7,117 nt of DNA from Rhodospirillales bacterium (GTDB taxonomy: Bacteria; Pseudomonadota; Alphaproteobacteria; SMXQ01): assembly GCA_024638585.1 (NCBI GenBank), contig JAHEKA010000113.1:1-7117 (forward strand). Direction: 5' to 3'. Shown here piece after piece: positions 1 through 5,150 of the stretch. The position numbers were made by a program, and so were the translations under genes. How positions within the stretch are numbered: position 1 is the first letter of the stretch; every line of letters starts with the position of its first letter. The notes beneath the pieces were generated by a model. It had not been told where the DNA came from. It made no database searches and saw only the letters and a list, made by a program, of their open reading frames with translations.

Positions 1-84
1 TGGGAAGCCTCTAAGTGCAGTTTCTTTGGTTGTTGTGATGGGTCTTGGAAACGGAAGTGCCCCGCCGTCACGTGTGGCACGGCT

Positions 85-99
85 GAACACAGGCGGAAC
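85..99 (-). promoter_or_regulatory. Candidate LexA (SOS) box, leftward orientation
   Basis: The plus strand reads GAAC, seven bases, GAAC; on the minus strand this is GTTC-N7-GTTC. That direct repeat is the established LexA operator of Alphaproteobacteria (Rhizobium, Rhodobacter, Caulobacter). All eight specified bases match. There is no ATG on the minus strand between this box and base 1, so the regulated gene, if leftward, begins outside the window. A minus-strand TTGTTC overlaps the box (plus 96-101) and could act as a -35, but I see no good -10 at the right distance. Confidence 0.55.
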
Positions 100-133
100 A
101 AAGTGCACGAGTTCTGCACGACTTTTGGTGCAC

Positions 134-148
134 GTTCTCGCAGCGTTC
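134..148 (+). promoter_or_regulatory. Second candidate LexA (SOS) box, rightward orientation
   Basis: GTTC at 134-137, the seven bases TCGCAGC, then GTTC at 145-148 form an exact match to the alphaproteobacterial LexA direct-repeat operator. Its centre is 49 bp from the centre of the box at 85-99, and the orientation is opposite. A further lone GTTC sits at 111-114 between them. Paired operators often serve one strongly repressed promoter or two divergent ones. No credible rightward gene follows before the tRNA, so I infer that both boxes serve a leftward gene beyond base 1. Confidence 0.55.
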
Positions 149-149
149 C

Positions 150-171
150 GCAGATAAACGTCCTTATCTGC
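150..171. repeat. Perfect 8-bp inverted repeat (hairpin A)
   Basis: GCAGATAA at 150-157 and TTATCTGC at 164-171 are exact reverse complements around a 6-base loop. The right arm is shared with the next hairpin (166-183), so the two cannot form together. There is no T-run on either side that would make it a standard intrinsic terminator. Confidence 0.7.
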
Positions 172-183
172 AATGATGCAGAT
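166..183. repeat. Perfect 7-bp inverted repeat (hairpin B), competes with hairpin A
   Basis: ATCTGCA at 166-172 and TGCAGAT at 177-183 are exact reverse complements around the 4-base loop ATGA. The left arm overlaps the right arm of the hairpin at 150-171. The same core (GCAGAT or its complement) thus occurs three times in 34 bases, giving two mutually exclusive stem-loops. Its function is unknown. Possibilities are a binding-site cluster, an attenuator-like switch, or processing or termination signals downstream of the leftward tRNA. Confidence 0.7.
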
Positions 184-186
184 GAC

Positions 187-203
187 CAAAATCGTTGATT
201 TTG
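187..203 (-). terminator. AT-rich hairpin just downstream of tRNA-Thr, possible weak terminator
   Basis: CAAAATC at 187-193 and GATTTTG at 197-203 form a perfect 7-bp stem with a 3-base loop. It lies 12 bases past the tRNA CCA end in the direction of tRNA transcription, the usual place for a tRNA terminator. The stem is AT-rich and the following minus-strand sequence has no T tract, so it is not a canonical Rho-independent terminator. It could equally be part of the regulatory or recombination structure to its left. Confidence 0.35.
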
Positions 204-214
204 TAAGGAGAGAG

Positions 215-289
215 TGGTGCCGCCGGAAAGAATCGAACTTTCGGCCTCGCCCTTACCAAGGGCGCGCTCTACCCCTGAGCTACGGCGGC
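215..289 (-). tRNA. tRNA-Thr (anticodon GGT)
   Basis: Read on the minus strand, the full cloverleaf folds. The acceptor stem is GCCGCCG (289-283) with CGGCGGC (225-219). The D stem is GCTC/GAGC. The anticodon stem is CGCCC/GGGCG (264-260 with 252-248) around the loop TTGGTAA, giving anticodon GGT. The variable region has five bases. The T arm is GAAAG, TTCGATT, CTTTC. Discriminator A (218) is followed by an encoded CCA (217-215), and total length is 75 nt. The anticodon reads ACC and, by wobble, ACT threonine codons. Its 3' end faces the lower-GC region at 1-214, the geometry of integration at tRNA genes, but no duplicated 3' fragment (att site) is seen inside the window. Confidence 0.97.
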
Positions 290-302
290 ACGCGGGAGGC
301 GC

Positions 303-331
303 AAGATGCCACAATGGCCCTTTGCGCGCAA
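303..331 (-). promoter_or_regulatory. Candidate promoter of tRNA-Thr
   Basis: On the minus strand TTGCGC (331-326), a 17-base spacer and CATCTT (308-303) resemble a sigma-70-type promoter. Transcription would start around 296, giving a leader of about 7 nt before the tRNA. The following GC-rich bases resemble a stringent-type discriminator. The -10 matches consensus at only three of six positions. The -35 lies in a perfect 10-bp palindrome, TTGCGCGCAA (322-331). Position is the main support. Confidence 0.35.
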
Positions 332-401
332 CATTTTGGCCCGGAGCGCCCCGCCAACCCGGCGTTGCCCGGTCCCGGACTTACGCGTAGGCTGCCCCGC
401 C

Positions 402-608
402 ATGGGTAAAGAAACAGGTAACGCGCCGGGTGCTCCGGGGCCTGAGAAAGCGTCCGCCGGGACCGATTCCGTGGCCCGGCGCCGGGCGCGGGCGGCCGAG
501 GCGCTGCGCGCCAACCTCAAGCGCCGCAAGGCCCAGGCCCGCGAACGCGGCGCGGGGGAGCCGGACGCGGCCGGGAAGCCCGATCCCGGATCGCAAAACC
601 CATCCTGA
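402..608 (+). CDS. Small basic protein of unknown function
   Basis: This encodes 68 residues. An upstream in-frame ATG at 306 would give 100 residues, but the added part is disordered-looking and overlaps the tRNA promoter region, so I prefer ATG 402, although its ribosome-binding site is weak (AGG about 10 nt upstream). Residues 1-23 are Gly/Pro/Ala-rich. Residues 24-50 form a strongly basic likely helix (ARRRARAAEALRANLKRRKAQAR core), and the tail is Gly/Pro/Asp-rich and probably disordered. From memory, short alphaproteobacterial hypothetical proteins share the pattern AEALRxNLxRRKxQxR, so I think this is a real conserved gene. Its role is unknown; the basic helix would suit nucleic-acid or ribosome binding, but that is only a guess. 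It lies 125 nt upstream of dcd on the same strand and may be co-transcribed with it. Confidence 0.7.
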   Translation: MGKETGNAPGAPGPEKASAGTDSVARRRARAAEALRANLKRRKAQARERGAGEPDAAGKPDPGSQNPS

Positions 609-733
609 AATTCCCTTGTCATCCTTGAGCGTCGTCCTTGAGCGCCGTCCCGGCATGGAGTAACAAATGGGTCCCGGCCGCGCCGGGGCCCCGCCGAAAC
701 CCCCGGGGCAGGATTCCCGAAGGAGAAGTGCCC
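609..733 (+). other. Leader/intergenic region upstream of dcd
   Basis: Contents are a 13-bp tandem duplication (622-647), a minimal ATG-GAG-TAA reading frame (655-663), a GC hairpin with stem GCCCCG (688-693) and CGGGGC (704-709), and the dcd ribosome-binding site AGGAGAAG (721-728). TTGAGC (638-643) followed 17 bases later by TAACAA (661-666) could be a weak promoter, but the -10 matches only three of six positions. GC-rich sequence forms hairpins easily, so I attach little weight to the stem-loop. Confidence 0.4.
622..647 (+). repeat. 13-bp tandem direct repeat, two copies
   Basis: TCCTTGAGCGTCG (622-634) is directly followed by TCCTTGAGCGCCG (635-647), with one mismatch. It lies between the small basic gene and dcd. 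It may be replication slippage or a duplicated regulator half-site, and nothing in the sequence decides between them. Confidence 0.7.
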
Positions 734-1288
734 ATGGGCATCATGCCCGACAGCTGGATTCGCGAGATGGCCCAGAGCCAAGGGATGATCGAGCCCTTTG
801 TCGAGGCCCAGAAACGGGAGGGTGTGATTTCCTACGGGGTGTCGTCCTACGGCTACGACGCGCGGGTTTCGGAAGAGTTCAAGATCTTCACCAATGTCGA
901 TTCCGCGATCGTCGACCCCAAGGCGTTCGATCAGAAGGGCTTCGTCGACCGCCCGGGCGAGGTCTGCATCATCCCGCCCAATTCCTTCGCCCTGGCGCGG
1001 ACGGTCGAGTATTTCCGCATCCCCCGGGATATCCTCGTCGTCTGCCTCGGCAAATCGACCTACGCGCGCTGTGGCATCATCGTCAACGTCACGCCCTTGG
1101 AACCCGAATGGGAGGGCCATGTGACGTTGGAGTTCTCCAACACGACGCCACTGCCGGCCAAGATCTATGCCAATGAGGGCGCCTGCCAGTTCCTGTTCCT
1201 CAAGGGCGAGGGCCCGTGCGAGGTGTCCTATGCCGACAGGGCCGGCAAATACATGGGCCAACGGGGCGTGACCCTGCCCAAGCTGTAA
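734..1288 (+). CDS. dcd: dCTP deaminase
   Basis: The enzyme deaminates dCTP to dUTP, which dUTPase then converts to dUMP for thymidylate synthesis; it is cytosolic and trimeric in this family. The start at ATG 734 gives 184 residues, close to the family's usual 184-195, begins with the typical MxIMPDxWIRxMA, and has AGGAGAAG at 721-728. An in-frame ATG at 638 would add 32 residues of non-family sequence. Visible motifs are YGVSSYGYDAR (34-44), the nucleotide-binding GKSTYARCG (106-114), EPEWEGHVTLEFSNTT (123-138) with the catalytic glutamate as Glu133 by alignment to the family, and the C-terminal lid YADRAGKYMGQ (166-176). No dUTPase-fusion signature is apparent, so I call it monofunctional. 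murA follows after 10 nt, suggesting co-transcription. Confidence 0.96.
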   Translation: MGIMPDSWIREMAQSQGMIEPFVEAQKREGVISYGVSSYGYDARVSEEFKIFTNVDSAIVDPKAFDQKGFVDRPGEVCIIPPNSFALARTVEYFRIPRDILVVCLGKSTYARCGIIVNVTPLEPEWEGHVTLEFSNTTPLPAKIYANEGACQFLFLKGEGPCEVSYADRAGKYMGQRGVTLPKL

Positions 1289-1298
1289 GGGACGATCG

Positions 1299-2585
1299 GT
1301 GGACAGGATCCGGATCCGCGGCGGCAACCGGCTGGCCGGCGAAATACCCATCAGCGGCGCGAAGAACGCAGGCCTGCCCCTGATGGCCGCGAGCCTGCTG
1401 AGCGAAGAACCGCTCAGCCTGGGAAACCTGCCGCATCTCGCCGATATCTCGACCCTGGCCAGCCTGCTCGGCGTGCTGGGCGTGGAGCTCGCCATGGACG
1501 GCGACGCGCCTAACGGCGGCCATGCCGGGCGGGTGCTGACGCTGCACGCCCGCAAGATCGCCTCCACCACCGCGCCCTATGACCTTGTGCGGCGCATGCG
1601 GGCCTCGATCCTGGTGCTGGGCGGCTTGGTGGCGCGGGTGGGCGAGGCCAAGGTGTCCCTGCCGGGGGGCTGCGCCATCGGCAACCGGCCGGTGGACCTG
1701 CATCTCAAGGGCCTGGAGCAGCTCGGTGCCGAGATCGATGTGCGCGGCGGCTATATCGAGGCGCGCGCGCCCAAGGGGCTCACCGGCGGGCATGTGGTGT
1801 TCCCATTCGTGTCCGTGGGCGCGACCGAGAACCTGATGATCGCCGCCTCCCTCGCCCGCGGCGAGACGGTGCTCGCCAATGCGGCGCGGGAACCCGAGGT
1901 GATCGATCTCGGCCACTGCCTCAACGCCATGGGGGCGAAGATCTCCGGCCTCGGCACCGACACCATCACCATCGAAGGCGTTCCCGGCCTGCATGGGGCG
2001 CGCCACCAGGTGGTGCCCGACCGGATCGAGACCGGGACCTATGCCCTGGCCGCGGCGATCACCGGGGGCGACGTGATGCTTCTCGGCGCGAACCCGGCCC
2101 ATAACGAGGCCTTGTTCGAGAAGCTGAAAGAATCCGGTGTCGAGGTCAGCGTCGATGGGCGCGGCGTGCGGATCGCCCCGGGGAGTGGAAGGCCCGAGGG
2201 GGTCGATGTCATGACCGAGCCCTATCCCGGTTTCCCGACCGACCTGCAGGCCCAGTTCATGGCCCTGATGGCGGCGGCATCGGGCGCCGCGATGATCACC
2301 GAAACCATCTTCGAAAACCGCTTCATGCATGTCTCCGAGCTCGCCCGCATGGGCGCCAATGTCACGGTCCACGGTGCCTCGGCCATGGTGCGGGGCGCCA
2401 AGACCCTGGCCGGGGCGGAGGTGATGGCAACCGACCTGCGGGCATCGGTCAGCCTGGTGCTGGCCGGCCTGGCGGCCCAGGGAGAGACCATCGTCAATCG
2501 GGTCTATCACCTGGACCGCGGCTATGAGAAGCTTGAGGAGAAGCTTGCCGCCTGTGGTGCCGATATCCAACGCCTGAGGGATTGA
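1299..2585 (+). CDS. murA: UDP-N-acetylglucosamine 1-carboxyvinyltransferase
   Basis: MurA transfers enolpyruvate from PEP to UDP-GlcNAc, the first committed cytoplasmic step of peptidoglycan synthesis and the target of fosfomycin. The 428 residues are close to the usual length of about 420-430. The start is GTG at 1299, preceded by GGGA (1289-1292); the protein then begins MDRIRIRGGNRLAG, as expected for the family. Key residues are Lys22-Asn23 in GAKNAGLPL, Cys125 in GGCAIGNRPVDLH (Cys115 in E. coli, the fosfomycin-alkylated residue), Asp315 in GFPTD (E. coli Asp305), Arg381 in DLRAS (E. coli Arg371) and Arg407 in HLDRGYE (E. coli Arg397). All are intact. Cys rather than Asp at position 125 predicts fosfomycin-sensitive chemistry. 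It is tightly placed between dcd and the DUF2948 gene. Confidence 0.98.
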   Translation: MDRIRIRGGNRLAGEIPISGAKNAGLPLMAASLLSEEPLSLGNLPHLADISTLASLLGVLGVELAMDGDAPNGGHAGRVLTLHARKIASTTAPYDLVRRMRASILVLGGLVARVGEAKVSLPGGCAIGNRPVDLHLKGLEQLGAEIDVRGGYIEARAPKGLTGGHVVFPFVSVGATENLMIAASLARGETVLANAAREPEVIDLGHCLNAMGAKISGLGTDTITIEGVPGLHGARHQVVPDRIETGTYALAAAITGGDVMLLGANPAHNEALFEKLKESGVEVSVDGRGVRIAPGSGRPEGVDVMTEPYPGFPTDLQAQFMALMAAASGAAMITETIFENRFMHVSELARMGANVTVHGASAMVRGAKTLAGAEVMATDLRASVSLVLAGLAAQGETIVNRVYHLDRGYEKLEEKLAACGADIQRLRD

Positions 2586-2592
2586 GCCGGTC

Positions 2593-3087
2593 ATGCCCCA
2601 GCCCTTGAAGCTGCGTGCCGTTGACGAAGCGGATGTGGAGGTCCTTGGCACCTGCCTCCAAGACGCCCTGGTTCCGGTCCATGACATGTGCTTCCTGGCT
2701 GCGGAAAAGCGCTTCGTGTTGGTTGCCAACCGCTTTTGTTGGGAGAACCTCGAGCAGGCCGCCTCATCCGGCGGCACGGCGGCGGAACAGCCCGAAAGCC
2801 GATTTCAGCGGGTCCATTGCGGCATCACCTTCGAGCATGTCACCCGGGTCCAGTGCAAGGGGTTCACGCCGGGTGCCGAAGGCGAAAAAGGCCGGCTCTT
2901 GGAGGTCTTGACGATCCTGCCGGGCGAAGGGGAATTGACGGTGGTATTCGCCGGTGGCGCGGGCGTCCGGCTGGAGATCGAGAAGATCGAGGCCTTCCTC
3001 CAGGATATCGGCGAGCCCTGGCCGACCCTGTGGCGGCCCCGCCACCCCGATGATGAGGCACTGGATCGGGACGGCGGAACGCGCTAA
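2593..3087 (+). CDS. DUF2948 family protein
   Basis: The 164-residue protein is of unknown function. The opening LKLRAVDEADVEVLGTCLQDA, then FLAAEKRFVLVANRFCWEN (residues about 34-52), FQRVHCGITFEHVTRVQCKG (about 71-90) and the C-terminal GAGVRLEIEKIEAFLQDIGEPWPT match what I recall of DUF2948. This alphaproteobacterial family is nearly always placed directly after murA, often next to his genes. There is no signal peptide or membrane segment. No catalytic motif is obvious; the alternation of strands with a C-terminal helix suggests a small alpha/beta cytosolic protein. ATG 2593 is 7 nt after the murA stop, with an AGGGA-like site in the end of murA, which fits translational coupling. Family assignment is from memory of pattern and position. 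Confidence 0.88.
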   Translation: MPQPLKLRAVDEADVEVLGTCLQDALVPVHDMCFLAAEKRFVLVANRFCWENLEQAASSGGTAAEQPESRFQRVHCGITFEHVTRVQCKGFTPGAEGEKGRLLEVLTILPGEGELTVVFAGGAGVRLEIEKIEAFLQDIGEPWPTLWRPRHPDDEALDRDGGTR

Positions 3088-3128
3088 ACCCCTGCGCTTG
3101 AGCAAACAGTTTGACCGGGACAGGTGTT

Positions 3129-3806
3129 TTGGCGACCAACGACCCCCTCGTGATGGCATTGCCCAAGGGCCGCATCCTGAGCGAAGCGCGCCCCTTGCTG
3201 GAGGCTGCGGGAATCGAGCCCGAGGCGGAGTTCAACGACCCGGCCTCGCGCAAGCTGAAATTCCGCACCGTCGACGGCAGCCTGGAGCTGGTCTTCGTGC
3301 GCGCCTTCGATGTCGCCACCATCGTCGCCTTCGGCGGCGCGCATCTGGGGATCGCCGGCAGCGACGTGCTCATGGAGTTCGGTTATTCCGAAATCTATGC
3401 CCCGGTAGATCTCGGCATCGGGCGCTGCCGCATGGCGGTGGCGGAGCCGGCCGACATGGTCGACGGCGACGACCCCCAGCGCTGGTCCCACGTGCGGGTC
3501 GCCACTAAGTATCCCGAGATCACCCGCCGCCATTTCGCCGCCCGGGGCGTGCAGGCCGAATGCATCAAGCTGGGCGGGTCCATGGAACTGGCGCCGTCCC
3601 TCGGCCTGTGCCGGCGCATCGTCGATCTGGTGTCCACCGGGGCGACGCTGAAAGCCAACGGGCTGGTGGAGGTCGAGCAGATCTGCCAGGTCTCCTCGCG
3701 CCTGGTGGCCAATCGCGCGGCGTTGAAGACCCGGCCGGAGGAGATCGGTGACTGGATCGCCAGGTTTTCGCGCGCCGTCGACGGAGGCGGGACCGATGGC
3801 GGTTAG
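3129..3806 (+). CDS. hisG: ATP phosphoribosyltransferase, short-form catalytic subunit
   Basis: HisG condenses ATP and PRPP to phosphoribosyl-ATP, the first and feedback-regulated step of histidine synthesis. The start is uncertain. TTG 3129 (225 residues, GGGACAGG at 3117-3124 upstream) places MATNDPLVMALPKGRIL as in homologues; TTG 3111 would add six residues with a poorer ribosome-binding site, and ATG 3153 would trim the first strand. Motifs are ALPKGRIL (10-17), GIAGSDVL (74-81), VATKYP (124-129) and the PRPP-binding DLVSTGATLKANGL (166-179). The protein ends soon after the catalytic domain, so the C-terminal histidine-binding domain of long HisG is absent. Short HisG forms a hetero-octamer with HisZ, a HisRS-like regulatory subunit, in known systems; hisZ is not in this window. 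The 3' end overlaps hisD by 11 nt. Confidence 0.95.
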   Translation: MATNDPLVMALPKGRILSEARPLLEAAGIEPEAEFNDPASRKLKFRTVDGSLELVFVRAFDVATIVAFGGAHLGIAGSDVLMEFGYSEIYAPVDLGIGRCRMAVAEPADMVDGDDPQRWSHVRVATKYPEITRRHFAARGVQAECIKLGGSMELAPSLGLCRRIVDLVSTGATLKANGLVEVEQICQVSSRLVANRAALKTRPEEIGDWIARFSRAVDGGGTDGG

Positions 3807-5100
3807 GCTGGCCGCCAGCGATGCCGATTTCGAAGAGCGGTTCAAGGCCCTTCTTGGGGCCAAGCGAGAGGTCGCGGCGGACGTCGACCGGGATGTCGCC
3901 GAGATCCTTGCCCAGGTGCGCGGTGACGGCGATCGCGCGCTGATCGCGCTGACCAAACGCTTTGATGATGTCGAACTGACGCCCGACACGCTCGCCATCA
4001 GCGAGGGCGACATGGCGGCGGCCGAACAGGAGTGCCCCAAGGAGGCGCTGGACGCGCTCGATGTGGCGGCACGGCGGATTGAGGCCTATCACCAGCGTCA
4101 GATGCCCGAAGACGCGGATTTCTTGGATGCCGAAGGCGTGCGGCTCGGCTGGCGCTGGCGGCCGATCCAGGCGGCCGGGGTCTATGTGCCGGGCGGGCGG
4201 GCGTCCTACCCGTCCTCGGTATTGATGAATGTGATCCCGGCCCGCATCGCCGGCGTCGCGCGCATTGTCATGGCCGTGCCGGCACCGAAGGGCGTGATCA
4301 ATCCCCTGGTCCTGGCCGCGGCCAGGCGGGCCGGGGTGAGCGAGGCCTATCGCATCGGCGGGGCCCAGGCGGTGGCGGCGCTGGCCTATGGAACCGAGAC
4401 CATCGCCCCTGTGGATAAGATCGTCGGGCCCGGCAATGCCTGGGTGGCGGCGGCCAAGCGCCAGGTCTTCGGCACCGTCGGCATCGACATGATCGCGGGC
4501 CCGTCCGAGATCCTGGTGGTGGCGGACGGGGCCAACGATCCCGATTGGATCGCCATCGATCTCCTGTCCCAGGCGGAGCACGATTCCGCCGCCCAGTCGA
4601 TCCTCATCACCGATGACGGGGAGTTCGCGGACCGAGTGGAGGCGGCCGTAATGGCGCGGCTCAAGACGCTGCCGCGGGCGGCGATCGCCGGCGAAAGCTG
4701 GGCCGCCAATGGTGCCGTGATCGTGGTCGACGATCTAACGGCGGCACCGGCCCTGGTCGATCGGATCGCGCCGGAGCATCTGGAGCTCGCGGTCGCGGAA
4801 CCGGAACCCCTGGCCCAGGCGGTCAACAATGCCGGGGCCATTTTCCTCGGCCGCTTCACGCCGGAGGCGGTGGGCGATTACGTTGCCGGCGCCAACCATG
4901 TGCTGCCCACCAGCCGGACGGCGCGGTTCTCTTCCGCCCTGTCGGTCCTGGATTTCGTCAAGCGGACCTCGATCATCGGCTGCGACGCCGAGGCGTTGGG
5001 CGCCATCGGGCCCGCGGCGGTGACCCTGGCCCAGGCCGAGGGTCTCGATGCCCACGCGCTGTCCATCGCGCTGCGCCTCAATCTTCCGCCCTCGTCCTAG
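3796..5100 (+). CDS. hisD: Histidinol dehydrogenase
   Basis: HisD is the zinc- and NAD-dependent enzyme that carries out the last two oxidations of histidine synthesis, from L-histidinol through histidinal to L-histidine. ATG 3796, with GGAGG at 3783-3787, gives 434 residues, the usual length. The in-frame ATG at 3748 is deeper inside hisG and encodes no family sequence. Visible are GVYVPGGRASYPSSVLMN (128-145), VGPGNAWVAAAKRQVFGTVG (210-229), DMIAGPSEILVVAD (231-244), zinc ligands Gln259 and His262 in SQAEHDSAAQS, catalytic Glu327-His328 in APEHLEL, and zinc ligands Asp361 (GDYVAGANH) and His420 (EGLDAHALS). These match the E. coli residues 259, 262, 326-327, 360 and 419. The 11-nt overlap with hisG implies coupled translation. 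Confidence 0.98.
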   Translation: MAVRLAASDADFEERFKALLGAKREVAADVDRDVAEILAQVRGDGDRALIALTKRFDDVELTPDTLAISEGDMAAAEQECPKEALDALDVAARRIEAYHQRQMPEDADFLDAEGVRLGWRWRPIQAAGVYVPGGRASYPSSVLMNVIPARIAGVARIVMAVPAPKGVINPLVLAAARRAGVSEAYRIGGAQAVAALAYGTETIAPVDKIVGPGNAWVAAAKRQVFGTVGIDMIAGPSEILVVADGANDPDWIAIDLLSQAEHDSAAQSILITDDGEFADRVEAAVMARLKTLPRAAIAGESWAANGAVIVVDDLTAAPALVDRIAPEHLELAVAEPEPLAQAVNNAGAIFLGRFTPEAVGDYVAGANHVLPTSRTARFSSALSVLDFVKRTSIIGCDAEALGAIGPAAVTLAQAEGLDAHALSIALRLNLPPSS

Positions 5101-5119
5101 GCCTTTTTCCCGCCCTAGG
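5096..5119. repeat. Paired CCTAGG palindromes bracketing a T-run after hisD
   Basis: CCTAGG occurs at 5096-5101, containing the hisD stop codon TAG, and again at 5114-5119. It can pair across a 12-base loop that includes TTTTT (5104-5108). CTAG-containing hexamers are scarce in many bacterial genomes. Because the T-run is inside the loop and not after the stem, this is not a standard intrinsic terminator. The function is unclear. Confidence 0.4.
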
Positions 5120-5121
5120 GG

Positions 5122-5150
5122 TTGACGCTTGGGCCTCGGGCCCCCATTGT
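5122..5150 (+). promoter_or_regulatory. Candidate housekeeping sigma promoter of infA
   Basis: TTGACG (5122-5127, followed by C) is an excellent -35, matching both the general sigma-70 consensus and the TTGACGS form described for Caulobacter. A 17-base spacer leads to CATTGT (5145-5150), a weak -10. Transcription would begin near 5157, leaving a leader of about 25 nt to the infA ATG. The spacer contains a small GC inverted repeat, GGGCC-TCG-GGCCC (5131-5143). This supports infA-maf-RNase as a separate unit from hisD, although read-through cannot be excluded. Confidence 0.55.

Larger units (their letters stand above)
1..214. other. Gene-free, lower-GC region flanking the tRNA-Thr 3' end
   Basis: No credible coding region is visible. 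One plus-strand frame stays open from base 1 to about 198, but its translation is rich in Cys and Trp, resembles no family I know, and runs through the operators and hairpins. G+C counted by hand is about 110 of 214 bases (51%), well below the genes to the right. It contains two LexA-box matches, three TGCACG copies (starting at 104, 115 and 129; the outer two lie in GTGCAC palindromes at 103-108 and 128-133), and three perfect hairpins between 150 and 203. On the minus strand an AGAGG ribosome-binding-like motif lies at 12-8, so a leftward gene could start just outside the window. I infer a regulatory region for that unseen gene, or the edge of an integrated element. Confidence 0.6.

Noticed and set aside
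1..198. Plus-strand frame open from the left edge, possible C-terminus of an upstream gene
   Set aside because: About 65 codons without a stop is not rare. The residue composition (many Cys, Trp, Ser) is atypical, and the stretch overlaps operator-like and hairpin sequences. A second open frame ending at 158 is no better.
173..409. 78-codon plus-strand frame after the LexA box
   Set aside because: It runs through the tRNA-Thr gene in antisense and across the divergent promoter region, and has no family resemblance or ribosome-binding site. It is therefore not accepted as the SOS target.
688..709. GC-rich stem-loop upstream of dcd as a riboswitch or terminator
   Set aside because: A six-pair GC stem with a 10-base loop is common by chance at this G+C. 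There is no T-run and no known riboswitch features.
638..733. N-terminal extension of dcd from ATG 638
   Set aside because: The extra 32 residues do not match the dCTP deaminase family, whose N-terminus begins at the ATG at 734 behind a good ribosome-binding site.
269..1570. 433-codon open frame on the minus strand
   Set aside because: It overlaps the tRNA-Thr gene, the small basic gene, all of dcd and the start of murA. Its translation resembles no family and has the Arg/Ala/Gly/Pro bias expected opposite GC-rich genes.
1200..2777. 525-codon open frame on the minus strand
   Set aside because: It is antisense to murA, which has every catalytic residue. The translation is His/Gly/Arg-rich low-information sequence.
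3084..4581. Long minus-strand open frames opposite hisG and hisD
   Set aside because: They are mirror frames of well-identified genes. High G+C at third positions suppresses stops on the opposite strand.
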